64,000 nucleotides of DNA from an uncultured Desulfuromonadales bacterium (GCA_903868145.1 CAIPTY010000015.1:62001-126000); one strand, 5' to 3'; counted from the stretch's first letter, positions 1 through 9,686 are shown. Program-made: numbers and translations. Notes: a model not told the origin generated them from the sequence alone.

Positions 1-1568
1 AACAGTGCCAATCGGCCATTCTCCAGGGTGGTGGAGCCATCTTCATTCTCACGCTGAAAACCGGAGATGTAGTCATAGACCAGTTTGGATGTTGAGGTGT
101 TATTACAGACGACAATAAAGCAGGGGGGCACCTTGATACCGCTCTGCTCCCAGAGGTTGTAGGTCTTTTCATAATGGCCGTAGAGAGCCTCCAGTGCAGT
201 CTGGAGTTCGACGGGGATGCTTAATGGATCAAGAGCATTACCCTTGCCTCGCCCTTTCTTGGGCATCCGTTTACGAATATGTTCCCACAGATTACGGAAC
301 TTGGGCATATCGCCACCGGGTATGTTGTCAGCCACCGGGACACGGGGCAGTTTAACAATTCCGCATTCAATGGCATCCATCAGCGAGAAGTCGCTCATTG
401 TCCACGGAAAGAGCGTACCTTCGGCATAACCAGAACCGCGCAGGAAGAACGGTGTTGCTGACAGGTCTATAACTCGGGGAATTCCCAGCTTACGCTTAAC
501 AATCTCCAGACCGGAAATCCAGAGACGTGCAGCCTCGTTGTTCTTTTCGGCTTCCTTCCTGTCATCACCGGTCAGGTCATCATCTTCATCGTCAAGGGCG
601 GGCTTTTCGCGATAGCAATGGTGTGCTTCATCATTCAGGACCATGACGTTCTTCAGTCCCATCAGATCCGGCATTACCCGCTGGAGCATCTGACCTTCAG
701 TTTCCAGCGTGTTCAGCTCTTCGCCGCCACGCCCTTGGAGCAGCAGGCGGCCACCCTTGGATAACTCCATCCGCTCGCGCAGCTTGAACGCATGGTAATT
801 GGTGATAACGATCTTCGCCCGATCAAGGTCGTCCAGCATGTCACTGGGAACAATCTCACGGCTTTGATAATAGCTGTCAGGATCGTTGGGTTGCAGTACC
901 CGCAAACGATCACGGATTGTCAGGCCAGGGGCAACTATCAGAAACCCACGGGTGAAGCGCTTGCTGGTAGGACGTCGAACCGAGTTGATCGTCTGCCAGG
1001 CAATCAGCATGGCCATGACGGTAGTCTTACCTGCACCGGTAGCCAATTTCAGGGCCAGGCGCATTAACTCTGGGTTGGCGTCATTGTTGGCATTAGCCAG
1101 GTGTTCGATGAACTTCTTGCCGTCCTTCACATTGGGGGCAACCTCAGTCAACCAGATAGCAGTCTCGATAGCTTCCACCTGACAGAAAAACGGTTTTACG
1201 CCATTGAATTTATAGTGACGCCAGTGCTGCAACAGACGAACTGTTTCAGGAGTGACCTGCCAGTGATTGGGGTTGGGAATTGTGCGCCACTGATCAACAT
1301 GGCGGCGGAGTTCATTGATTATCGAGGTGGGGTCGTACTGCTGATCCTTTGTTGAAAGGCCTTTACCTTCGTCAAACACAAATCCTTGCTGGTCAGCAGG
1401 TGCTGCCCTGCGTTTTTTTGGTTTGGGTATCGGCGTGATGAATTCGGCACGGCGACGTTTATCAAGAATCTGCTGAGTCGGTTGGCCTGATGGATCCAGT
1501 TCCCAGTGGCGAGCGGGGTATTCATATGGGGAATTGAGGATTGGCTGTTCGAAGAAACGGTTATTCAT
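1..1568 (-). CDS. Type III-like restriction enzyme, helicase subunit (BPTD_3080-like), 3' end outside window
   Basis: This reading frame starts at an ATG at 1568 behind a GGAGG ribosome site and stays open to the window edge, so about 522 N-terminal residues are visible. The start (MNNRFFEQPILNSPYEYP) is characteristic, from memory, of a family of large restriction DEAD/DEAH helicases. A Walker A loop (ATGAGKTT, about residue 176), a DEAH box (NDEAHHCY, about residue 309) and an SATPF motif III (about residue 368) mark a superfamily 2 helicase core as in type III Res proteins. The nuclease domain would lie in the missing C-terminal part. It starts 37 bases after the OleA-like gene on the same strand. 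No modification methylase is visible, so any partner must lie beyond position 1. The helicase assignment is firm; the restriction role is inferred from family resemblance. Confidence 0.82.
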   Translation of the reverse strand, partial: MNNRFFEQPILNSPYEYPARHWELDPSGQPTQQILDKRRRAEFITPIPKPKKRRAAPADQQGFVFDEGKGLSTKDQQYDPTSIINELRRHVDQWRTIPNPNHWQVTPETVRLLQHWRHYKFNGVKPFFCQVEAIETAIWLTEVAPNVKDGKKFIEHLANANNDANPELMRLALKLATGAGKTTVMAMLIAWQTINSVRRPTSKRFTRGFLIVAPGLTIRDRLRVLQPNDPDSYYQSREIVPSDMLDDLDRAKIVITNYHAFKLRERMELSKGGRLLLQGRGGEELNTLETEGQMLQRVMPDLMGLKNVMVLNDEAHHCYREKPALDDEDDDLTGDDRKEAEKNNEAARLWISGLEIVKRKLGIPRVIDLSATPFFLRGSGYAEGTLFPWTMSDFSLMDAIECGIVKLPRVPVADNIPGGDMPKFRNLWEHIRKRMPKKGRGKGNALDPLSIPVELQTALEALYGHYEKTYNLWEQSGIKVPPCFIVVCNNTSTSKLVYDYISGFQRENEDGSTTLENGRLAL

Positions 1569-1605
1569 GTTTATGCCTCCTTCATCCAACCCTTTGAAAG
1601 ATGTT

Positions 1606-2649
1606 CTACCATTCCATCCCCAGCATGAGGCAGTTCAGCCCGCTGCCGATCCCGAGAAAAGCCACCCGGTCGCCCGCTTCCAGGATGTCCCGCTCATCGG
1701 CAATGGCTGCCGTCAGGGGCAGGGAGACGGTGCCCATGTTGCCCAGGTATTCGTAGGTGGTGAAATCTTTTTCAGGAGGGATGTCAAGGGTCTTTAGGAT
1801 CGCGCTCTGGTGGGCGGAACCGACCTGATGGCAGACCACCTGGTCAACATCCTCCGTGCGCCAGCCGACCTGCGGAAGAAAGACCTCCCAGGTGCGTCGC
1901 CCCAGTTCGACACCGTAGTTCATGACATTGACCCCATCCGTTGACATGGACTGAACATAGCCCCCCTTGCCGTCCGGGATGATGCCCCAGAGACAGAGAC
2001 GGTGGTGTTCCGGTGCCGCCAGGGTGATACCGCCCAGCAGACGACGCCGTGAGGCGCCGGAGAAGGAGCCGTCGGTCAGCAGAATTGCAACGGCGCCGGA
2101 ACCGCCGGTCAGGGTTGCCAGCGACGCGGCAAAGTGCTGCATGGTCCGTTCTTCAAGCATCCGGGCGATCATGATTTCATTGATTTCGCGTGCGCTCTCG
2201 CAGGAAACCACCAGGCCGGCCTTGATCTGTCCGAGCTCTATCCGGTTTGCCACATCCAGGATTCCGTTGAGAACGCCAAGACAGGCATTGGAGAGGTCAT
2301 ATACGGCGGCCTTGCCGCCGATACCGAGTTTTGCGGCAACACGACAGGCGGTGGCTGGTTCGAACTGTTCCCGACAGACACCGGTGTAGATCAGGGCTCC
2401 GATCTCATCCGGTGAGACACCGGTGGTTGACAATACTTTTCGTGCTGCTGCAATGGCGCCATTGGAAAGCGGATAGCCCGGCTCCCACCAGCGCCGCTCC
2501 CGAATCCCGGTCAGAGCCTGCAACTGGCCGGGCGCAATGCGCAGGTAACGGTATAACGACTCCAGGCGCGACTCCAGTTCGGCCGAGGTAACAACAACCG
2601 GTGCCAGTTCATAGCCGAGTGCCTCAATGGTAACTTTACGGTACTTCAT
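1606..2649 (-). CDS. OleA-like 3-oxoacyl-ACP synthase III (thiolase superfamily)
   Basis: This is a 347-residue KAS III-type condensing enzyme. The catalytic residues are visible: Cys123 in SNACLG, His274 in CHQVG and Asn304 in YLGNMGT. Glu97 (in QFEPAT) falls where OleA enzymes carry the glutamate that helps deprotonate the second acyl chain, and the C-terminus has the GIGSGLNC motif shared with OleA. OleA joins two long fatty acyl-CoAs head to head, giving a beta-keto acid that becomes a ketone or olefin. This protein resembles OleA more than housekeeping FabH, judged from memory and without an alignment program. Its ATG overlaps the stop of the upstream PfaC-like gene by four bases (ATGA), so it is translationally coupled to the synthase. 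No oleB, oleC or oleD lies nearby. A priming or chain-releasing KAS III is the main alternative. Confidence 0.85.
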   Translation of the reverse strand: MKYRKVTIEALGYELAPVVVTSAELESRLESLYRYLRIAPGQLQALTGIRERRWWEPGYPLSNGAIAAARKVLSTTGVSPDEIGALIYTGVCREQFEPATACRVAAKLGIGGKAAVYDLSNACLGVLNGILDVANRIELGQIKAGLVVSCESAREINEIMIARMLEERTMQHFAASLATLTGGSGAVAILLTDGSFSGASRRRLLGGITLAAPEHHRLCLWGIIPDGKGGYVQSMSTDGVNVMNYGVELGRRTWEVFLPQVGWRTEDVDQVVCHQVGSAHQSAILKTLDIPPEKDFTTYEYLGNMGTVSLPLTAAIADERDILEAGDRVAFLGIGSGLNCLMLGMEW

Positions 2650-5600
2650 AGTTTTGACTCCATCCTTACGGTAAAATCATTCATCTGGTAGATAAGCTTG
2701 CCATCAACGGCGAGGAAACCATCTGCCATCAAAATGCGTTCCTGTTCATCCACGGCCGTGACCCAGGCGCTCACCGTCACCCGGCTGTTGGACGGCACAA
2801 CCTGTCCGCGGTACAGCCAGCGGTGTTTCCGCTCCAGGGCCACGGCCGAGATGACATCGCCATGCTGGCAGCCCCAGCGCTCTACAGCCGCGAACTTCAG
2901 CAGCTGGATAAACGACTCCAGCCCCAGTGAACCGGGGGTGACCGGGTCTTCGTAGAAGTGCGCCTTGAAAAACCATTCATCGGGCTCGACGTCCTTGATG
3001 CCGCGAATGTAGCCCAGCCCGCACGGGCCCCCATCCGCCACGAACAACTCGATCCGGTCGATCATGCGCAGCTTCTTCTCCGGAAACGGGGCTGTATCCG
3101 GGTACGGGATGTTTCTGCCCCGCCCGGCCTCGTCCGCCGCTGGCTGATACGGCTTTGCATCGCGGATGCCGACCTGGTTCGCCAGGGCCTCCTTGGCAAA
3201 GAACCCGAACATGGTATCGCCTTCATAGATGATTCCAAGCCGGTCGGCAACAGTGAAGTCGTACTCCTGGATGATCATGCCGCCACTGGTGGCAACCTTT
3301 TTCATCGTTGCTGTTGCAGTCAGGGTGCCGCTGTCGGGAGTCACCAGGCGGTGCTGAACGGCAGTGCCGCCCAGATTGCGGAAGGATATATCGTTGGGAC
3401 TGGTCAGTGCCGAACCGACGTAGGCGGCCAGCCACCCGCAGGGCTGCAATGCTGCTTCCAGCAGGACGGAGAACGGCATGCGCGCCATACGTTCCGCGGA
3501 AAAAAACCAGGCGTCGGCCGACAGGTCATATTGGGCCTCAACCCTCGCTCCGGCGGTCATCTTACACGGCTCCCCGCTCACAGCGGTAACGCGATCCATA
3601 AACTGGAACGGCGGACCCGGCAGACGGGCGATCTTGCGCTCGGCGTCGAAGATACGATAAGGCTCGCCAAAGCCCTCGGATGGTTTTCCGTTGCTGTAGG
3701 CCAGGATCTGCTGCTTGGTATAGATGGCGGGCTTACGCACGTCTGCCCCATCCCCCTCCTGACCTCCCCCTTGAAAGGGGAGGAACTCACGTGTTCCCTC
3801 CCCTTCAAGGGGAGGGGTAGGGCGGGGATGGGGTAGAACTTGTCGATTCCACAGCGCTTCCAGCATCTCCCAGCTTGTTCCGGTCAGGCGGGCCGACATG
3901 CTGGTGATCTCGACGATCGGTTTGCCGTCGGCGTACATAAGGGCATCCACGATCGCATACGGTTCCGGTCGGTAGCCGATCTCGCGGATCGTAACCTCGT
4001 AGGTGACGATTCTCGTGGTTTCCAGCACCTGTCCCCGGCAGCAGAGTTTGCTGGAAACGCCGGGAACCGGCTCCCATACTGCGTCCTCCGTTTCGGCTAC
4101 CCAGCCCAAGCGTAGCAGGTAGATGCGCAGTGTGTGCATGCAGCACTCGTACATCAGGGTGCCGGGCATGACCCGGTCATCGACGAAATGGCAGGTGATA
4201 AACCAATCATCCGGGTGTATGTCGGCCTCGGCCCTGATGATGCCGATGCCGCAGCGACCGCCGTTGGGATCAATCTCGTTGACGCGGTGAACCAGGCGCA
4301 TCCTGCCGCCCGGAATCGTCAGCGGACAGGATAACGGCAGTCCAGCGAATGCCGGTCCGAAACAACCGGCCAGGTCGCCGTCCCGCAGGCGGTCCAACCT
4401 GTCTGAAGCGTACATCTCTCTCGCTATCGGTATCAGTTCCCGCCAGTCTGGCGGGCGTATACCGACCGTGGGACGCAGGTCCAGCACCGGACGCACGATA
4501 CCCTTGCCGGCATCCAGTTCCTGCTGACTGAAGAAACCGGCGCAGCCGTCGCGCATGGACAACAGCGGCCGGCCATCAACCGTGGCCTCGAAGAAGAATC
4601 GGAACAGCCAGGTATCACCCTGACGGAAGAAACGCTCGATATGGATATCATAATGGATGGTTTCGCCCGGTCCCGGCAACCCGCGATGAAAGGTCACCTC
4701 GGCATCGAGCAGTCGGTAGACCGCCAGACCACGGGTAATGAAGTCGATGCCGAGATAGCCGGAAAGGAACAGATCGGCCTGCCCCGCCTCCACGGCGATG
4801 CAGGTGGGTATGCATCCGCCATCCAGATACCAGGCGGTCGGGTGGATGTCATGTTCGGTGACAACACTGCCATGGGTCATGGAGCGCGGCTCTCCCTTGA
4901 CAGTCAGGATGCGGTCAACCAGCATCAGCGGTTCGTCCGGCAGTCTGACGCGGGTCGGGAAGTCGTCCACCTCGGCAAATTCCCGGCCAAGCATCCGTCC
5001 GACAGAGCCGCGGGCGAACTCCAGGCACATACTGCGGTTAAAGGCAACGGCACCATCTACCTCATCCCCGCCCCGACCCTCCCCGTGAAAGGGAGGGGGA
5101 ACAGGAGCATCATCACCCAGCGCCTCCCGCAGGGACATTTCCAGGGCGAGAGCCTGTGCCATGGAACGGGTTATCGTCTCGCTGACGGTCAGGAATGCCG
5201 CATGAGCCTCCGCATGGGTCTGCCGGGCACGGGCAAGCTCCTGGATTAAGGAGTCGCCTGAGAGCGGAGAAGTGGCGGCTGGTTTATCCGCAGGAGCTTG
5301 ACCCCCCTCAACTGCCGCCTTCTTTTGCCTTCCTGCCGGTGGCTGCGGCGGATTAAATGATACTCCTCCGGGAACGACCCGCAGCATCCCGGACGTTTTC
5401 AGGGATTCATCCTCGATCCGCGGAAGATCAAAAAGCGGCGACAGATCGACCGGCACCCCTTCGGCGATAAGGCTGGCTATCATTCTGAGTACAAGAGAAA
5501 CCGGATCCTGCCCGGCGTAACAGGCAGAACGTGCCAGGTGGGGACGATCACCGAGGATGCGACCGATCATGCGGCTGCATGAGGCGCCGGGCCCCATCTC

Positions 5601-8600
5601 CAGGAACAGCCGCACGCCGTCCTGATATGCCGCTTCGATAACGTTCGGATAATTGATGCCGTGCAGCGCCTGACCCAGGATCGAAGCTGCGGCGCTTTCC
5701 CGGTCCACCTTGTAGGAACCGCCCTTGACACCACTGTAGTACACAACTCCAGCAGGCGCTTCGGTCGGGTACAGATGCAGGTCATGATAGGGAGCTGCAA
5801 CCTGTTGTGCAACGTCGCAATGCACCGTGGTGACCCCTTGCAACGGGAAAAACCGGCCGTTGCATGACGTCACCAGGCGGGAAAGCTGTTCGGCATCACC
5901 GCCTATGACACATTCGTCCGGGGTGTTGACGATCAGAAGGTAGGTACGGGGAAATTCCGCAAGGGTACGTCGCACCTCATGTTCCGGTGCTGCGATTACT
6001 CCCAGGTTCCACTGTACGGTTTCATTATCACCCAATCCCCAGGCGCGTCGCGCCGCCCGACATTCGCCGGCCAGATCGTCGGTGAAGAGGGTCGACTCCT
6101 GCATGCGGGTATGCATGCCGTCCCGGTCCCGCCAGGCCCGCAGGGCAAACAGACCCGCGGATTCGCCCAGGCTGTAGCCGATGACGGCGGCAGGGTTGAC
6201 CTCGAAGCGCTGCACCAGATCGCTGACTGCGCATCCGGTGGCTACCTGCCCGAAAATAACCGCCCGATGATCATCGTTGATCAGCGCAGATGGTGCGCCG
6301 TTCCAGAACAGCTCAGGCTGAAACTGGGAACGGAGGCAGAGATTCTCCCGATCCTGGCGGCGTAGTATTTCCGGCCAGCGAGAGAACAGCTCCAGTCCCA
6401 TGCCGGCATAGTGATTTCCGGAACCGGGGAAGACAAAGGCGATTTTGCCCGTCAGACCAAGCGGCTGTGACGAATAGAACAGCCGGTCGCGCAGGGCCGG
6501 AACCGGATCGCTGATATCCCCCCCGTTGCACAGGGTTGCTCTCCCCAGTGCGATCAGCGCCGCCAGTTCGTCGCGGCCTCTGGCAACCATCGCCATGGCG
6601 TGCGCTTTTCCAGCAGTGGCCGCATAGTGTGCATACCGGTCGGGTGCCAGTTTGTTCCAGTCGCTATCCGGCAGGGAACGGAGCTTCGCTTCGAACTCAT
6701 CAAGCTCTGCCTGAAGGTCATCCGTGGTTTCGCCGGTAAAGGCAAACAGACATTCGGTTCCGGCACCCAGTGGCGCGGAGCCCTGCGAATCGTTTTTGTC
6801 CCATCCCTCCAGCACGACATGGCTGCAGGAACCATCGATGCCGCAAACACTGATCCCGGCGCGACGCGGGCCCTCCGACCGGTTGCGCAGCCAGTATCGC
6901 GGCGAGCCGGGAAAGTGGAGTGTCGAACATTCCACAGGAGCCGGGACAGGAGTTTCCACTCCCCGGCACCCGGGGATGATTTCATGGAACAGGGCCAGGC
7001 AGCCACGCACCAGCGAGGCCAGGCCCGAGGCTGCTCCGCTGTGACCGATGTCCCCTTTGACACTGCTGACAGCGCATGACCGGGCGGAGGAACTGCCGGA
7101 ATGGAAGAATGAGGTCAGCGCGGCGGCTTCTCGACGGTCGCTTTCCGGAGTTCCGTCGGCGCTGGCCTCAACAAAACCGATCGAAGCCGGATCAACCCCG
7201 GCATCAGCGTACGCCTTTTCAAGGGCCTGCAGATAGGCATCGTCCCCGAATGTGGCAATATCGCCGCCTGCGGTACCGATGCCCCTGATAACAGCGTAGA
7301 CCCGGTCACCATCCCGCTCGGCATCTTCAAGGCGTTTGAGAACAACGGCACAGGCGCCTTCTCCGATGATGGCTCCGTCTGCCGAAGAGTCAAAAGGAGC
7401 GCTGATCCCTGAAGGCGAAAAGGGATGCACAGCATGCCGGCCAAGGGCGGCACGCAGGTCTCCGGCCAGGTCAACTGCACCGACCAGCGCCTGATCCAGT
7501 TCACGGTTCTGTAACTGGCGAAGCGCCACTTCCAGAGCTCTGATGCCGGAGCTTTCCTCGCTGGAGATGGTAAAACCCGGACCGCCGATGCGGAATTCGC
7601 GGGCTATCCTGCTGGCCACGACACTTCCCAGTGCGCCCATGGTACGGTTGGCACTCAGAGGCGGGCCGACAGCGGTACGAAGCCGGGACGTCCACTCTGT
7701 CAGTTCTTCCGGCGTCAGATCCCGTCCCAGTTTTTGTGCCCAGCGAACGGCCTGTTCGGGTAATGACCAGCGCAGGCTGAAGTTGGTGCTGTTCAGGTCG
7801 AGGGCGATGCCGATAAACACACCGGTGGCGGGGTTATCGTCCTGCCCCGGTCCGGCATCGTGCAGCGCCTCTGCCGCAGTCTGCAGCATGAGCAACTGCT
7901 GGGGGAGCATTTCCTCCATCTCGCGCGGTGGAATTCGGAAACGGCTGGCTGGAAGCGCAACTTCGTTCAAATAGAAACCGTTGAAGGGGGTCCTGTCCCG
8001 TTCTTCCGTGCGGAACCAGTTGCTCTCCGCTGCACCATGCCAGGCCTCCGGAGGGTGGGGGAGTACAGCACCATCGCCCCCCAGCACCCGTTCCTGAAAT
8101 GCCTGCAGTGACTGCCAGGGACCGAAGCGGGCAGACATGCCTACGACTGCTATTTTTTCTCCACCCTTGTGGCGTAGAGAAGCTGTCTCTAAGCTTTTAG
8201 TCCCTTCCCCTTCAAGGGGAAGGTTAGGATGGGGATGGGTTTGATGTTGACTGGTTGCCGAAATGCCCGAATCTACCCCATCCCCTCCCCGGCCCTCCCC
8301 TTGAAGGGGAGGGAGAAAAACAGAGGAAATAGAGGACGGCAGCCACTCTTCAATAAGCAGGTGGGCGTTTATGCCGCCGAACCCGAAAGCACTGACGGCG
8401 GCACGCAGGGGGATACCGTCGCCTCGACGCTGCCAGGGATGTGGTGATTGCAGAATCCGGAAGGGACTGCTGTCAAGCTCCATGCCCGGTTGGGGGGTGG
8501 TGAAATTGGCCGTCGGGGGGAGCGTTTTCTGCTGCATGGCCAGCAGAACCTTGGTCAGGGCCGCTCCCCCCGCTGCGGTGAGAAGATGGCCGATGTTTGA

Positions 8601-9686
8601 TTTGACGGATCCGATGACGCAGCGCGCCCCATCATGCCCGGTTTCTCCCCACAACTGTCTGAGGCTCGCGACTTCCACTGCGTCACCGACCGGGGTGCCG
8701 GTGGCGTGACATTCGATCAGATCGACGTCATGCGGACTCCAGCCAGCCAGATTATATGCGGCACGCATGGCGCGCAGCTGACCTTCCGATGTGGGAGCCA
8801 GCAGGCTGCCCCCCACATCGTTGGAGAGGCCGACACCCCTGATTATCCCGTAGATCCGGTCGCCGTGGGTCAGAGCGTCTTCAACCCGCTTAAGCAGGAA
8901 CAGGCCGGCTCCTTCGCCAACCACCAGGCCGTCGCCTGCCGCGTCAAAGGGGGAACAGATGCCCCTCTTCGAGAGGGCGCGCAACTGGGAAAATCCCATC
9001 TGGGTAAAGAGCGGATCGGGGCGCGAAACCCCGCCGGACAACATGGCATCAGCCCTGCCGGACAGCAGCTCGTCCACGGCCAGCTTGATGGCATACAGCG
9101 ATGAGGCGCAGGCGGCGTCGAGTGTGCATCCGCCCCCTCCCAGGCCGAGGGAACGGGCCAGGATTCCGGCCGGGAGACCGGCGGGAAAGCGGTTGAGCGG
9201 CGATGTGGGAGTGGGTGGGGATGCTGATCCGAGCAGCTGCTCCTCGAAGGTTCGCCCCAGGGAGTTACGGGTCAGGAGGGCAGAGGTTTCGGTCGGTAGA
9301 GCCAGGTTTCCAATGATGACGCCAACCCGCGAGCGATCCAGCACAGTGGTCACGCCATCGTCGAAGGCGCGTTTTCCGGCGTGGATCAGAAGATGGAAGA
9401 GCGGATCGAGCCCGTCAAGGATGGCAGGATCTATGGCAAGGCCGGGGAGTGTGGCGGCCGACGGGAGCCGGTCGATGAAGCAGCCCTGCCGGGAATAGAC
9501 ACAATCGGCTTTCCCCGGCTCAGGATCGAATACGGCGTCTGTCGGAACTGTCCAGCGCCCGTCGGGAATCTCGCGGAACGCACTCCGGGAGGTGCGGATG
9601 TTCTCCCAGAAAGCAGCAAGGTCAGGCGCATCGGGAAAAATACCGCCGATACCGACAATGGCTACGGAAGAACGTGAGGGCGTCAT
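2646..9686 (-). CDS. pfaC: PfaC-like PUFA/secondary-lipid synthase subunit (KS-CLF-AT-DH-DH)
   Basis: This is a 2346-residue multidomain synthase. Domains in order: an active KS (about 5-450, Cys193 in DAACASS, later ECHATGT and SNIGH); a second KS-like domain without the cysteine (EESSG), hence a chain-length factor (about 505-920); an acyltransferase (about 1040-1370, Ser1172 in GYSLGES); then four FabA-like hot-dog folds that make two dehydratases (about 1560-2346). The second and fourth folds keep the catalytic histidine (CHFVDDRVMPG near 1832; AHFYEDPVTPG near 2243); the first and third lack it. Marine PfaC proteins lack the AT, which is normally on PfaB; the fused AT recalls myxobacterial Pfa3 proteins. 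The start used is the ATG whose A is the last base of the upstream TGA; an alternative upstream start at 9710 would overlap that gene. Three palindromic insertions sit in inter-domain linkers (see repeats). Confidence 0.9.
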   Translation of the reverse strand: MTPSRSSVAIVGIGGIFPDAPDLAAFWENIRTSRSAFREIPDGRWTVPTDAVFDPEPGKADCVYSRQGCFIDRLPSAATLPGLAIDPAILDGLDPLFHLLIHAGKRAFDDGVTTVLDRSRVGVIIGNLALPTETSALLTRNSLGRTFEEQLLGSASPPTPTSPLNRFPAGLPAGILARSLGLGGGGCTLDAACASSLYAIKLAVDELLSGRADAMLSGGVSRPDPLFTQMGFSQLRALSKRGICSPFDAAGDGLVVGEGAGLFLLKRVEDALTHGDRIYGIIRGVGLSNDVGGSLLAPTSEGQLRAMRAAYNLAGWSPHDVDLIECHATGTPVGDAVEVASLRQLWGETGHDGARCVIGSVKSNIGHLLTAAGGAALTKVLLAMQQKTLPPTANFTTPQPGMELDSSPFRILQSPHPWQRRGDGIPLRAAVSAFGFGGINAHLLIEEWLPSSISSVFLPPLQGEGRGGDGVDSGISATSQHQTHPHPNLPLEGEGTKSLETASLRHKGGEKIAVVGMSARFGPWQSLQAFQERVLGGDGAVLPHPPEAWHGAAESNWFRTEERDRTPFNGFYLNEVALPASRFRIPPREMEEMLPQQLLMLQTAAEALHDAGPGQDDNPATGVFIGIALDLNSTNFSLRWSLPEQAVRWAQKLGRDLTPEELTEWTSRLRTAVGPPLSANRTMGALGSVVASRIAREFRIGGPGFTISSEESSGIRALEVALRQLQNRELDQALVGAVDLAGDLRAALGRHAVHPFSPSGISAPFDSSADGAIIGEGACAVVLKRLEDAERDGDRVYAVIRGIGTAGGDIATFGDDAYLQALEKAYADAGVDPASIGFVEASADGTPESDRREAAALTSFFHSGSSSARSCAVSSVKGDIGHSGAASGLASLVRGCLALFHEIIPGCRGVETPVPAPVECSTLHFPGSPRYWLRNRSEGPRRAGISVCGIDGSCSHVVLEGWDKNDSQGSAPLGAGTECLFAFTGETTDDLQAELDEFEAKLRSLPDSDWNKLAPDRYAHYAATAGKAHAMAMVARGRDELAALIALGRATLCNGGDISDPVPALRDRLFYSSQPLGLTGKIAFVFPGSGNHYAGMGLELFSRWPEILRRQDRENLCLRSQFQPELFWNGAPSALINDDHRAVIFGQVATGCAVSDLVQRFEVNPAAVIGYSLGESAGLFALRAWRDRDGMHTRMQESTLFTDDLAGECRAARRAWGLGDNETVQWNLGVIAAPEHEVRRTLAEFPRTYLLIVNTPDECVIGGDAEQLSRLVTSCNGRFFPLQGVTTVHCDVAQQVAAPYHDLHLYPTEAPAGVVYYSGVKGGSYKVDRESAAASILGQALHGINYPNVIEAAYQDGVRLFLEMGPGASCSRMIGRILGDRPHLARSACYAGQDPVSLVLRMIASLIAEGVPVDLSPLFDLPRIEDESLKTSGMLRVVPGGVSFNPPQPPAGRQKKAAVEGGQAPADKPAATSPLSGDSLIQELARARQTHAEAHAAFLTVSETITRSMAQALALEMSLREALGDDAPVPPPFHGEGRGGDEVDGAVAFNRSMCLEFARGSVGRMLGREFAEVDDFPTRVRLPDEPLMLVDRILTVKGEPRSMTHGSVVTEHDIHPTAWYLDGGCIPTCIAVEAGQADLFLSGYLGIDFITRGLAVYRLLDAEVTFHRGLPGPGETIHYDIHIERFFRQGDTWLFRFFFEATVDGRPLLSMRDGCAGFFSQQELDAGKGIVRPVLDLRPTVGIRPPDWRELIPIAREMYASDRLDRLRDGDLAGCFGPAFAGLPLSCPLTIPGGRMRLVHRVNEIDPNGGRCGIGIIRAEADIHPDDWFITCHFVDDRVMPGTLMYECCMHTLRIYLLRLGWVAETEDAVWEPVPGVSSKLCCRGQVLETTRIVTYEVTIREIGYRPEPYAIVDALMYADGKPIVEITSMSARLTGTSWEMLEALWNRQVLPHPRPTPPLEGEGTREFLPFQGGGQEGDGADVRKPAIYTKQQILAYSNGKPSEGFGEPYRIFDAERKIARLPGPPFQFMDRVTAVSGEPCKMTAGARVEAQYDLSADAWFFSAERMARMPFSVLLEAALQPCGWLAAYVGSALTSPNDISFRNLGGTAVQHRLVTPDSGTLTATATMKKVATSGGMIIQEYDFTVADRLGIIYEGDTMFGFFAKEALANQVGIRDAKPYQPAADEAGRGRNIPYPDTAPFPEKKLRMIDRIELFVADGGPCGLGYIRGIKDVEPDEWFFKAHFYEDPVTPGSLGLESFIQLLKFAAVERWGCQHGDVISAVALERKHRWLYRGQVVPSNSRVTVSAWVTAVDEQERILMADGFLAVDGKLIYQMNDFTVRMESKL
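3746..3833. repeat. Paired palindromic element (REPIN-like) in a pfaC linker
   Basis: Two C/G-rich hairpins with cores CCCCCTTGAAAGGGG and CCCCTTCAAGGGG face each other. They are bounded by CCCCATCCCC on the left and GGGGATGGGG on the right, so the whole element is one inverted repeat of about 88 bases. It is translated in frame as a Gly/Glu/Pro-rich linker between the second and third hot-dog folds of the PfaC-like protein (PPLEGEGT and FQGGGQEGDG type peptides). Confidence 0.85.
5062..5100. repeat. Single palindromic element of the same family in a pfaC linker
   Basis: A lone copy (CATCCCCGCCCCGACC followed by CTCCCCGTGAAAGGGAGGGG) lies in frame between the acyltransferase and the first hot-dog fold. 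It encodes a PPPFHGEGRGGDE peptide. Sequence and reading frame match the elements at 3746 and 8200, but with only one arm. Confidence 0.78.
8200..8315. repeat. Paired palindromic element (REPIN-like) between KS and CLF of pfaC
   Basis: Two hairpins (CCCCTTCAAGGGG near 8207 and CCCCTTGAAGGGG near 8297) are separated by about 75 bases. Their GGGGATGGG and CCCCATCCCC arms point inward, the opposite arrangement to the 3746 copy. The element is translated in frame as the KS-CLF linker (PPLQGEGRGGDG and PNLPLEGEGT peptides). Confidence 0.85.

Noticed and set aside
3746-3833. Possible intrinsic terminator inside pfaC
   Set aside because: The hairpins are strong but no T-run follows on either strand, they lie inside an intact coding frame, and the same element recurs in other linkers; a repeat family explains them better.
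2958-3836. Long open frame on the plus strand opposite the PfaC-like gene
   Set aside because: It lies wholly antisense to well-recognised dehydratase domains, has no ribosome site and no protein family look; it reflects high GC codon usage of the real gene.
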